Positions 1 to 7,515 of a stretch of DNA of 38,027 nt are shown in pieces. Made by a program: the position numbers and the translations under genes. Each line of letters opens with the position of its first letter. The first letter of the stretch is position 1. This DNA is from Dehalococcoidia bacterium (GTDB lineage: Bacteria; Chloroflexota; Dehalococcoidia; SZUA-161): positions 1-38,027 of the forward strand of contig JAUXAX010000015.1 of the NCBI GenBank assembly GCA_030619685.1, given 5' to 3'. The notes beneath the pieces are model-generated. The model did no database searches. It was not told where the DNA came from and saw nothing but the letters and a program-made list of their open reading frames with translations.

Positions 1-2157
1 CGGCCTCGGCGGGCGGTAGCCCTCCTTGACCAGGTTGAGTACCGATTGCTTGGCATCGTACAGCAGTTGCTCCAAGTTCATTGTAATCTTGTCGTGCGGG
101 CGTATGAAGCCAAGCCCCCTGGCTTCTTGCGCGCAGGTGGATACCTTGGCCATGGCAATGGTTTCGAAAACCCTCGTCACATAGGGGAGAAGGTCGGGTT
201 TTGTCCCGCCGGGAACCGCACTGGGAATACTCTCGGGCACCCAGTCCGTGGCTCTGAGGAGCATCTCCTTGCAACCCCCTGCCGCGGGAATAACCCCCAC
301 TCCAAACTCCACCTGCCCCATATAGGCCTCAACGTGGGCTCTGACCATGCTTGTCGCCATGCATATTTCGCACCCCCTAGCCAGGGTCATGCGAAAAGGT
401 GCGGCTACAACCGGCTTCTCCGAGTACTTCACCGCCATTAACGCCTGTTGAAGCTGCTCTATCGCAAGCTCCAGACCAGCCCACTCCTTGTTCTGAGCCG
501 CGGTGAAAATCTGCTTCAAGTCTGCCCCGACGCAGAAGTTAGTGCCCTGATTGCCGATTACCAGTCCCTCGAAGTTCTCCTCCACCTCTGCTACACTCTC
601 GGTCATCATCTGAATAACATCGAGACCGATGACATTGTTCGGGGAATGGAGTTCCAGGCAGGCAACGCCATCTCCCATGTCCACGAGGCTTGCTCCCGCA
701 TTGGACTTAATCAGCTTCGTCCTCTCCTTTAGCGAAGGGAGAAGGATGATTTGCGGCTTCTCTTCGATCTCCACGTAGTCCGCTTTCCCGAAGTCAAAAT
801 AGTAGCTTCTCCCATCCCGTTTCTCATAGAATCGCTCCCTTCCTGAGGCGAGCATCCGCTCTATCTTGTCCGGTATCTTCTCCCCCTCCTTTTTCATCCT
901 CTCCACAGATTTTCTGAGGCCTATGGCATCCCAGGTCTCAAAGGGGCCGAGCTCCCAGTTGTATCCCCACCTCATAGCCCGATCCACACTCAATATGTCA
1001 TCCGCTATCTCAGGGACCTTGGCAGCACAGTAGAGTAGCATCTTCTTAAGCGTCTTCCAGGCAAAACGTCCCGCCCTGTCCTCCGAATACACCAGAGTCT
1101 GTAGACTTGTTGCCCGATCGGCTACTTTTCTGAGTTCATCCAGAATGGGTAGGTCAGGTTTCCTCTGTGGCACGTAGTCCATGCTGTTGTAGTCCAGGGC
1201 ATATATCTGCGAGCCTTCAGGACCTGCCACCTTCTTGTAGAATCCCTGTTGTGTCTTGTCGCCCAGAAGACCGCTCTCCACCATCTGCTTGACAAACTGG
1301 GGAACAGCGAAGTCTTCCTTCTCTGTTGCGTCCTCTATGTTGTCAGAGACATTCTGTGCCACCCTGACAAAGGTGTCCAACCCCACCATATCTGATGTTC
1401 TAAAGGAGGCGCTCTTCGGCCTGCCCGTAGGGGGACCGGTTATGGCATCCGCTTCCTCTATGGTATAGCCGTCCTCCACCATGGTCCTCATGACTCCTAT
1501 CACGGCATGGGCGCCGATTCTATTGGCAATGAAGTTGGGCGTGTCTTTAGCGAAGACAATGCTCTTGCCCAGTCGCTTCTCGCAGAAGTCTGCCATGAAA
1601 GAGAGCAAGTCTTTGTCTGTGGATTTCCCGGGTACGATCTCAAGGAGCTTCATGTGCCTCGGGGGATTGAAGAAATGTGTCACCATAAAATGTGCTCTGG
1701 TCTCCTCCGATAGCTCTTCTGATATCCTCTCTATCGGCAGTCCAGAGGTGTTCGTGCTGAGGATGGCGCCAGGCTTCATATATGGCTCGACCTTTTGCAG
1801 CAGCTCCTTCTTTATCCCCAGGTCCTCCACAACTCCCTCAATAATCCAGTCAACCTCTGAAAGCCAGGGCAAGTGGTCCTCGAAGTTGCCCGGGGTGATG
1901 AGCTTGGCATCCTCGGCAACGTACATTGCAGGTGGGCGCGTCCCAATAGTATTCTGTATGCCCATTCGGGCAAGCTTATTCCTGAACTCCGGGGACTCCT
2001 TGGTCAGCCCTTTTTTGACATCCTGCTCGTCCAGTTCCTTGGGGACGATATCCAGAAGGTAGGTAGGTATGTCCACACCTGCCAGGAGGGCGGCTATCCT
2101 GCTCCCCATTATCCCGGCACCAAGCACTGCCGCCTTCTTAACCTCTCTTCTTTTCAT
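1..2157 (-). CDS. fadN: 3-hydroxyacyl-CoA dehydrogenase / enoyl-CoA hydratase, FadN type (C-terminus beyond window)
   Basis: Bifunctional beta-oxidation enzyme: an NAD-dependent L-3-hydroxyacyl-CoA dehydrogenase followed by a crotonase domain, the domain order of Bacillus FadN rather than FadB. My translation of the minus strand is open for 719 codons from an ATG at 2157 to the window edge, so the C-terminus is missing (FadN is about 790 residues). The N-terminus shows the Rossmann motif GAGIMGSRIA at residues 13-22; further on are STNTSGLPI and HFFNPPRHMKLLEIVPG of the dehydrogenase core. The crotonase part has FCVGADL (oxyanion hole) and both acidic positions, in GCEICM and GQVEFGVG. A GGGAGAG ribosome site sits just before the ATG. 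It is divergent from the liv solute-binding gene, and a partner thiolase lies at 14.7 kb. The family call is firm; the substrate chain length is unknown. Confidence 0.9.
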   Translation of the reverse strand, partial: MKRREVKKAAVLGAGIMGSRIAALLAGVDIPTYLLDIVPKELDEQDVKKGLTKESPEFRNKLARMGIQNTIGTRPPAMYVAEDAKLITPGNFEDHLPWLSEVDWIIEGVVEDLGIKKELLQKVEPYMKPGAILSTNTSGLPIERISEELSEETRAHFMVTHFFNPPRHMKLLEIVPGKSTDKDLLSFMADFCEKRLGKSIVFAKDTPNFIANRIGAHAVIGVMRTMVEDGYTIEEADAITGPPTGRPKSASFRTSDMVGLDTFVRVAQNVSDNIEDATEKEDFAVPQFVKQMVESGLLGDKTQQGFYKKVAGPEGSQIYALDYNSMDYVPQRKPDLPILDELRKVADRATSLQTLVYSEDRAGRFAWKTLKKMLLYCAAKVPEIADDILSVDRAMRWGYNWELGPFETWDAIGLRKSVERMKKEGEKIPDKIERMLASGRERFYEKRDGRSYYFDFGKADYVEIEEKPQIILLPSLKERTKLIKSNAGASLVDMGDGVACLELHSPNNVIGLDVIQMMTESVAEVEENFEGLVIGNQGTNFCVGADLKQIFTAAQNKEWAGLELAIEQLQQALMAVKYSEKPVVAAPFRMTLARGCEICMATSMVRAHVEAYMGQVEFGVGVIPAAGGCKEMLLRATDWVPESIPSAVPGGTKPDLLPYVTRVFETIAMAKVSTCAQEARGLGFIRPHDKITMNLEQLLYDAKQSVLNLVKEGYRPPRP

Positions 2158-2170
2158 AGCTCTCCCTGCC

Positions 2171-2200
2171 TTTACCTTATATACAGTATATACAGTGTTT
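2171..2200 (-). promoter_or_regulatory. Candidate promoter/operator of the fadN-like gene
   Basis: A short AT-rich patch in GC-richer DNA, about 20-40 bases before the minus-strand start, contains two tandem TATACAG units around the 8-bp palindrome GTATATAC. Read on the minus strand it includes a TATAAG hexamer at a plausible -10 distance. This would fit a TetR/FadR-like repressor site overlapping the promoter, but no regulator gene is in the window and the -35 is weak. Confidence 0.35.
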
Positions 2201-2634
2201 GAGCTGCGCGCCTGGAGACCCTCATATCGGTTCTTGAAAGACTTGCCCGGCATTCTTCGGGTGGCGCGGCGATGATAGCCTCTCGCCTATTTTTTGTCAA
2301 GAGCGCGAGCTTCTTCAGGTCGTCATAGAAGGATCTCCAGTGGCTTGACGGCGCTTTTCTTACCTGAGGGTAGTTTCGCAACTCCCTATATTGTGCAAAG
2401 TGCTTGACAAATGGTCACAAATCGTGTAAGACGTTAGCAATCACTTCGACCCTTATGCTTTGCGGCTGAGCCAGCATGTTGTGGGATTGAAGGCATGCGG
2501 CTCTGTGATGAGCTGATGCTTGGCGGGCTGGCAAGCGGAGAATGTGCCAGGCGGAGTATGTTAACCACGTAACTGTGGGGAAGGGGGTGATGGTATCGGC
2601 TCAAACCTAAGAATGGTCAAGACTAAAGTCAATT
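2201..2634. other. Long divergent intergenic region
   Basis: No convincing gene is present in this roughly 430-base stretch between the fadN-like gene and the solute-binding protein gene. A TTGACA hexamer at 2404-2409 could serve as a -35 for the liv genes, but the -10 region 17 bases on (TAAGAC) is poor. A 6-bp inverted repeat (CTGGCA 2528-2533, TGCCAG 2545-2550) lies in the presumed leader. It probably holds control sequences for both divergent units. Confidence 0.4.
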
Positions 2635-2650
2635 AAGGAGGCGTAAAGAG

Positions 2651-3928
2651 ATGAAGATTGCGATAAAAGGAGCCATTATCCTGTTGGTGGCCAGTCTGGT
2701 AGTGATGGCGGTGGGCTGTGATGAGGAGGAAGAGAATGTCATAAAGATAGGCGTGATTGGCCCGATGACCTACATACAGGGCGAACACCATTGGTACGGC
2801 GCAACGTTGGCGGCCGAGGAGATAAATGCTGCCGGCGGCATAATGGTGGGAGACGAGTCGTACGAGATCAAGCTGGTCAAGGCCGATTCCAATGAGATTA
2901 TGAGCCCAGCTGATGCCGCCACTGCAATGGAAAGGTTGATAACCGTTGACAATGTGGACTTTGTACTTGGTGGCTTCAGGACTGAGGCGGTATTTGCGAT
3001 GCAAGAGGTTGCCATGGACTATGAGACGATCTTCCTCGGTGCCGGTGCCGCCACTACGCAGCTAAATACACCACGGGTGACCGACAATTATGAGCGGTAC
3101 AAGTACTGGTTCAGGATTACCCCAATAAATTCCACTGATCTTAATAAGGTCAGTGGCATGGTTCTAGGAATGGTGGTCGGAAAAATAGTTGCTGAGCTCC
3201 TTGTTGCGCCAAAGGTGGCTATATTAGCCGAGGAGGCGATATGGGCAGATCTCATAGTCGCGGGTGCTCTAAAGAACCTTCCTCTCGCGGGTATAGAGGT
3301 CGTTGGGACTTGGCGGCCTTCCCCTACCGCTAGCTCGGTGCCTGAATTGACAGCTATAGCAAAGACCGAAGCCAACATAATCCTCGCCATACTCTCCGGA
3401 CCGGTGGGGATTCCCTACGCCAGGCAATGGGGCGAGCTGGAAATCCCAGCGGCTTCAGTGGGGATCAACGTTGAAGCCCAGAAGGATGGCTTCTGGGAAG
3501 CAACAGGCGGATACGGCGACTATATGGTGACTTTGAATACCTTAGCCCATATCGAGATCACCGATGAAACCGCACCCTTTATCGAGAGATTTGAAGCGAG
3601 GTGGGGTGAGTTTCCCATATATACTGCGGGCACCTATGACGGGATATACATACTGAAGGAAGCTATTGAAAGGGCGGACTCTCTCGATAGCGATGACGTT
3701 GTTACTGCACTTGAAGATACCGATTACACTGGAGCCGCCGGCAGAATAATGTTAGACGAGAGTCATGATGTAATCTGGGGCCCGGGTTATGTAACCGGTA
3801 TCAGCACCCAATGGCAGGAAGGGGAGCTGAAGGCTATTTGGCCCGTGGAGGTAGCACCTCCAGCAGGTATAGGTATAACCTATGAAGGCGTTGTAGATTA
3901 CGTGCTGCCACCGTGGATGACGGAATGA
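2651..3928 (+). CDS. livK: ABC transporter solute-binding lipoprotein, branched-chain amino acid/amide type (LivK-like)
   Basis: Extracytoplasmic ligand-binding lipoprotein of the Liv (HAAT) import family, 425 residues, a normal length. The N-terminus is a lipoprotein signal: two Lys in the first six residues, a hydrophobic core, and a lipobox ending VGC with Cys23 as the lipidation site, followed by acidic residues. The mature protein opens with KIGVIGPMTY and contains AAEEINAAGGI, typical of Peripla_BP_6 proteins. An AAGGAGG ribosome site nine bases before the ATG fixes the start. It leads livH and livM on the same strand, separated from livH by a strong inverted repeat. In anaerobes such proteins often bind aromatic or aliphatic carboxylates rather than leucine. 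The neighbouring CoA ligase makes that plausible here, but the ligand cannot be read from sequence. Confidence 0.9.
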   Translation: MKIAIKGAIILLVASLVVMAVGCDEEEENVIKIGVIGPMTYIQGEHHWYGATLAAEEINAAGGIMVGDESYEIKLVKADSNEIMSPADAATAMERLITVDNVDFVLGGFRTEAVFAMQEVAMDYETIFLGAGAATTQLNTPRVTDNYERYKYWFRITPINSTDLNKVSGMVLGMVVGKIVAELLVAPKVAILAEEAIWADLIVAGALKNLPLAGIEVVGTWRPSPTASSVPELTAIAKTEANIILAILSGPVGIPYARQWGELEIPAASVGINVEAQKDGFWEATGGYGDYMVTLNTLAHIEITDETAPFIERFEARWGEFPIYTAGTYDGIYILKEAIERADSLDSDDVVTALEDTDYTGAAGRIMLDESHDVIWGPGYVTGISTQWQEGELKAIWPVEVAPPAGIGITYEGVVDYVLPPWMTE

Positions 3929-3996
3929 TGCTTCAGCCGTTGGCTAAATACTTTCCGTTTTAGCCTTTGCCGCAGGTTGGCGTATGGCATTGACCG

Positions 3997-4045
3997 GGGT
4001 ATACCCCCTCCACTGGGCATGTGCCTTTGCCGAGGGGGTATATCC
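3997..4045 (+). promoter_or_regulatory. 14-bp inverted repeat between livK-like and livH genes
   Basis: Arms 3997-4010 and 4032-4045 pair over 14 positions with one G-U-type mismatch around a 21-base loop. Each arm is also nearly palindromic by itself (GGGGTATACCCC at 3996-4007), so the site could be two operator copies in DNA or one long hairpin in RNA. No U-tract follows, so it is not a standard terminator. In transport operons such intergenic hairpins commonly protect or attenuate the message, so that the binding protein is made in excess over the permeases. Confidence 0.6.
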
Positions 4046-4074
4046 TGTATCTGTTGACGCGGCTTGAATGAGCC

Positions 4075-4944
4075 ATGAGCGAAGCCATAATAATCTATGG
4101 ACTGATAAGCGGTGGCGTCTACGCCCTGCTGGCGGTCGGTTTCTCCCTCATTTTCGGGGTTGCCCGCATCATCAACTTAGCCCACACCGCATTCTACATG
4201 TTGGCCGCTTACTTAATACTTACCTTCGCCAGTTCCCTCGGTCTAAATCTCGTTTTATCCGTTATCCTCTCGATAATAGCTACAGCTATTATCGGTGTAT
4301 TGAGCTATAAGCTGATCATTGACCGCGTACGTGGGCATGAGGCCACGACATTGATAGTGACCATAGCCCTGGCTATGACCATCCAGGAGGCCGTGCACAT
4401 GGCGTATGGTGGTGGCTTTCGGGGGGTCCCTAGCCTGGTTTCAGGATATACGGAGATACTGGGGACCAAGGTTCTCTACCAGCAGATACTAACATTTGGG
4501 GTGGTTTTGCTCATTCTTCTGGGTACATGGGCTCTATTGATGAAAACCAGGCTGGGAATTGCCATCAGGTCCTCTGCTCAGGATAGGGAAGCGGCCAATC
4601 TGATGGGGATAAACGTGGCCAGAATAGGAATGATAACCATGGCCATATCCGTGGCGCTGGCGGCCATCGCCGGCGCGCTGGTGGCCCCCTTACAGGTTTT
4701 GGGGCCCCATATGTGGATGCACCCGTTGGTGATGATCTTAGCTGTGGTTGTCCTCGGGGGGTTGGGCAGCATCAAGGGGAGTTTGGCCGGAGCCTTTATC
4801 CTGGGATTTGCCGAGACCCTGGTTGTTTTCTTGGTCCCTACGGGCGCCTTTTTGAAAGGGGCTGTTGCCTTGACGATCATGCTAATTGTGATCTTGATAA
4901 GGCCTGAAGGCCTGTTCGGCGTATCCTTTGAAGAGGAAAGGTGA
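4075..4944 (+). CDS. livH: Branched-chain amino acid/amide ABC transporter permease, LivH type
   Basis: Inner-membrane permease of a Liv-type importer, 289 residues, with about eight hydrophobic segments. It starts with the characteristic GLISGGVYALLAVGFSLIFGV and continues RIINLAHTAFYMLAAY. The cytoplasmic coupling region RSSAQDREAANLMGINVARI and the LGGLGSIKGSLAGAFILG segment near the C-terminus are typical of LivH. No strong ribosome site precedes the ATG. A second ATG seven bases upstream is in another frame and gives only a shadow reading frame. It is followed by livM with overlapping stop and start codons. The ATPase partners livG and livF lie convergently on the opposite strand, an uncommon split. 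Confidence 0.92.
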   Translation: MSEAIIIYGLISGGVYALLAVGFSLIFGVARIINLAHTAFYMLAAYLILTFASSLGLNLVLSVILSIIATAIIGVLSYKLIIDRVRGHEATTLIVTIALAMTIQEAVHMAYGGGFRGVPSLVSGYTEILGTKVLYQQILTFGVVLLILLGTWALLMKTRLGIAIRSSAQDREAANLMGINVARIGMITMAISVALAAIAGALVAPLQVLGPHMWMHPLVMILAVVVLGGLGSIKGSLAGAFILGFAETLVVFLVPTGAFLKGAVALTIMLIVILIRPEGLFGVSFEEER

Positions 4945-5984
4945 TGAGAATTATATCCTCCTACATTGGCAGGGTATACAAGGGGTTCAGAGGGGAGGTA
5001 CTGGTCCTTCCCAGCCGGACAGTGGTTTTGCTTTTCTGTTTGATCCTTCTGCTGCTACCTCTGGTAATGGCGCATCCGTACTATCTTCGCATCCTGATAA
5101 TGGCAAGCATATTTGCCATCTTCGCTGCTAGCTGGGATCTATTATCTGGCTTTACCGGCCAGATAAGCTTTGGCCATGCCCTCTTCTTCGGGGTCGCCGC
5201 CTATACAGCTGCCCTTCTGAATTTAAACATCGGTTTACCCCCCTGGCTGACTATACCTCTTGGGGCGCTTGCTGCGGTGGTGGCGGGACTGGTTGTCGGT
5301 GTGCCCTGCCTGAGGTTGAGGGGCACCTACCTGGCCCTTGCTACCCTGGCCTTTCCCCTAATCCTCACTGGTGTTATTTTCGCTATTCCTGATATCACCG
5401 GCGGTGAGTTGGGCGTCTATGGCGTAGACCGCCTTTCCGACTCGAGGGTAATCGAGTACTATATCGCGGTTGTCGTTATGATAGTCCTTGGGTTTGTTAT
5501 GTGGAAGATCACCGATTCCAAGACGGGCATCATTTTCCACGCCATACGGGAAGATGAGGTCGCGGCCAGGGCATCGGGCATAAACACCACCAAATATAAA
5601 CTGTTGGCCTTTTGTCTGAGCGGACTTTTTGCCGGGATCGCCGGGGGCCTCTATGTCCATTTTATGAGGATCGCCGGTCCATCAACGTTGGAACTCATAC
5701 TGTCGTTTCAGGTCATCATATGGGTGATTTTTGGAGGAATCGCTACCATCTATGGGCCAATAGCAGGGGCATTCATCCTCGTCCTGCTTATGGAATTCTT
5801 CACTATTGCGCCCGAGATACGAATGTTGCTCTTTGCCATCATGGTAATGCTTGTCTTGCTGTTCATGCCAGAGGGGCTCACCACCTGGGTGCGGGACAAG
5901 ATCGAAAAGATATGCCCCAGGTGCAAGCTGCGAAACATAGCCACCCGCAAGACGTGCCGGGTATGTACGGCTGATTTGGATTAG
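4944..5984 (+). CDS. livM: Branched-chain amino acid/amide ABC transporter permease, LivM type, with C-terminal zinc-ribbon-like tail
   Basis: Second permease of the Liv-type importer, about 346 residues. It has the LivM signature SWDLLSGFTGQISFGHALFFG, then LRLRGTYLALATLAFPLI and the coupling-loop motif AIREDEVAARASGINTTKYK. I chose ATG 4944, which overlaps the livH stop (TGATG) and follows a purine-rich GAGGAAAGG; an in-frame GTG at 4941 is equally possible. Unusually, after MPEGLTTWVRDKI the protein ends in a cytoplasmic tail with C-x2-C-x10-C-x2-C (Cys 324, 327, 338, 341), a small zinc-ribbon-like module not found in ordinary LivM. It converges with livF after an 11-base gap, with no visible terminator. 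Confidence 0.92.
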   Translation: MRIISSYIGRVYKGFRGEVLVLPSRTVVLLFCLILLLLPLVMAHPYYLRILIMASIFAIFAASWDLLSGFTGQISFGHALFFGVAAYTAALLNLNIGLPPWLTIPLGALAAVVAGLVVGVPCLRLRGTYLALATLAFPLILTGVIFAIPDITGGELGVYGVDRLSDSRVIEYYIAVVVMIVLGFVMWKITDSKTGIIFHAIREDEVAARASGINTTKYKLLAFCLSGLFAGIAGGLYVHFMRIAGPSTLELILSFQVIIWVIFGGIATIYGPIAGAFILVLLMEFFTIAPEIRMLLFAIMVMLVLLFMPEGLTTWVRDKIEKICPRCKLRNIATRKTCRVCTADLD

Positions 5985-5995
5985 GATTTATCGAG

Positions 5996-6745
5996 CTATA
6001 GGCCGAGGTATGTCTTCCTGATGGTCTCGTCTTTGAGCAATTCCTCGCTCGTCCCCTCAGCGATCACCCTTCCATGGGAAAGAACGTAGTTTCTGCTGGC
6101 CAATTGGAACGCCGCGCCGACGTCCTGCTCGACCAGGAGCACGGCAATCCCCGAGTTTCGAATCTGTCTTATGCGCTCAAACAACTCATCTTTCAGCTTT
6201 GCGGCGAGGCCGCTTGAAGGTTCATCGATACATAGGAGCTTGGGCTGCTCCATCAACGCCCTTCCAATGGCGAGCATCTGTCGCTCCCCGCCGGATAGTG
6301 TTCCCGATATCTGATTCCCCCTCTCCCTTAGCACCGGGAACAGTTGATAAACCGTTTCAAACCTTCTCTGCACCTCTCCTCTGTCATTACACAGATAGCC
6401 ACCGGCCTTCAGATTATCGGTAACTGACATCTCTGGAAAGGGCTTGCTTCTCTCCGGGCAATGGATCAGTCCCCTTCTTACAATCTCATGTGCTGCCAGC
6501 CTGTCGATCCTCTCACCGCCAAAGTGCACAGTGCCTTCAATCGTTATGTCTCCGGCCCGCGCCCCCCTCATCGTAGCCTTTTCCCATCTCACCAGTCCGC
6601 TTATGGTTCGAAGCAGCGTTGACTTTCCAGCGCCATTCGGTCCCACCAGGCTGACCAGTTCTCCCTCCTCGACGCCCAAACTCAGGTCATTTAGCAGCAT
6701 GGCGGTAGCATAACAGACCGTTAGGTTCTTCACCTCGAGAAGCAT
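5996..6745 (-). CDS. livF: Branched-chain amino acid/amide ABC transporter ATP-binding protein, LivF type
   Basis: Cytoplasmic ATPase that drives the Liv-type importer, 249 residues. It shows Walker A GPNGAGKS (35-42), the LSGGE signature (150-154), Walker B LLCIDEP (170-176) and the LivF-like ending VIAEGTSEELLKDETIRKTY. It is the last gene of the minus-strand operon ligase-livG-livF; its ATG is one base beyond the livG stop, so translation is probably coupled. An insertion of about ten residues (WEKATMRGARAGD) after the Walker A region is longer than in Escherichia coli LivF. Confidence 0.93.
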   Translation of the reverse strand: MLLEVKNLTVCYATAMLLNDLSLGVEEGELVSLVGPNGAGKSTLLRTISGLVRWEKATMRGARAGDITIEGTVHFGGERIDRLAAHEIVRRGLIHCPERSKPFPEMSVTDNLKAGGYLCNDRGEVQRRFETVYQLFPVLRERGNQISGTLSGGERQMLAIGRALMEQPKLLCIDEPSSGLAAKLKDELFERIRQIRNSGIAVLLVEQDVGAAFQLASRNYVLSHGRVIAEGTSEELLKDETIRKTYLGL

Positions 6746-6746
6746 C

Positions 6747-7514
6747 TCAGCGAACCCCCCTGCCCATACAAGCCTCGATCACCCTTTCGTCCTTGACTAT
6801 CTCCTCCGGAATGCCATCGGCAATCAACTCACCGAAATCGAGCACGATGACCCGGTCAACTATTTTCATGAGCTCTGCCAGCTTGTGCTCAATGATAACC
6901 ATCGTCGGTCCTTCGCTATGCAGTCTGCCAAACCTGCCCCCCTTGTGCAACCTCCTTATCGATTTCGCCAGCAGCTCGGTCTCAGCAGGATTCAGTCCGC
7001 TAAATGGCTCGTCCAGTAGGAGTAGCTCGGGGTCGGTGGCGATGGCCCGGGCTATCTCCAGGCGCCTCAGATCCCCGTGAGACAGGCAGGAGGCTGGCTC
7101 GAGAGCGAGGTCGGAAATGCCCACAAACTCCAATGCATCCAGCGCTCTGGCTTCGATTGTCTTAACCCATTCCCCCCTCTTCATTGCCCTGGGGGAGAGG
7201 CAAGCCACCATGACATTGGCAATGATGGGCAAACGGCGAAATGGCCTGGCGACCTGGAATGTTCCCGCTATTCCCTGGTGGACGATGGCCCAGGGCTTGG
7301 CTCTGGTGATATCCTTGCCCTTGAAGCTTACCTTGCCGGAATCGGGCTTCAATATACCGGTTATCAGGCGCAGCAGCGTGGTCTTTCCCGACCCATTGGG
7401 ACCGATCAAGCCAACGATCTCGTCCCTGCGAATCTGGAAGCTGATCCCGTTGACTGCAGTCAGACCGCCGAAGCGCTTGGTCAGGTTCTCAACCTCAAAA
7501 TAGGGAGCGATCAC
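6747..7514 (-). CDS. livG: Branched-chain amino acid/amide ABC transporter ATP-binding protein, LivG type
   Basis: Partner ATPase of LivF, 255 residues. Walker A GPNGSGKT spans 38-45 and Walker B LLLLDEP 164-170. The ABC signature is the variant LSHGD (144-148) instead of LSGGQ, a tolerated variation in LivG proteins. FGGLTAVNGISF at the start and FQVARPFRRLPIIANVMV before the signature are typical of the group. It begins one base after the stop of the acyl-CoA ligase gene, so the ligase and both transporter ATPases are almost certainly one transcript. That ties the transporter to a substrate that becomes a CoA thioester. Confidence 0.93.
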   Translation of the reverse strand: MIAPYFEVENLTKRFGGLTAVNGISFQIRRDEIVGLIGPNGSGKTTLLRLITGILKPDSGKVSFKGKDITRAKPWAIVHQGIAGTFQVARPFRRLPIIANVMVACLSPRAMKRGEWVKTIEARALDALEFVGISDLALEPASCLSHGDLRRLEIARAIATDPELLLLDEPFSGLNPAETELLAKSIRRLHKGGRFGRLHSEGPTMVIIEHKLAELMKIVDRVIVLDFGELIADGIPEEIVKDERVIEACMGRGVR

Positions 7515-7515
7515 C

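Noticed and set aside
46..2062. Several plus-strand open frames opposite the fadN-like gene
   Set aside because: All lie antisense to a continuous 719-codon frame with clear dehydrogenase and crotonase motifs.
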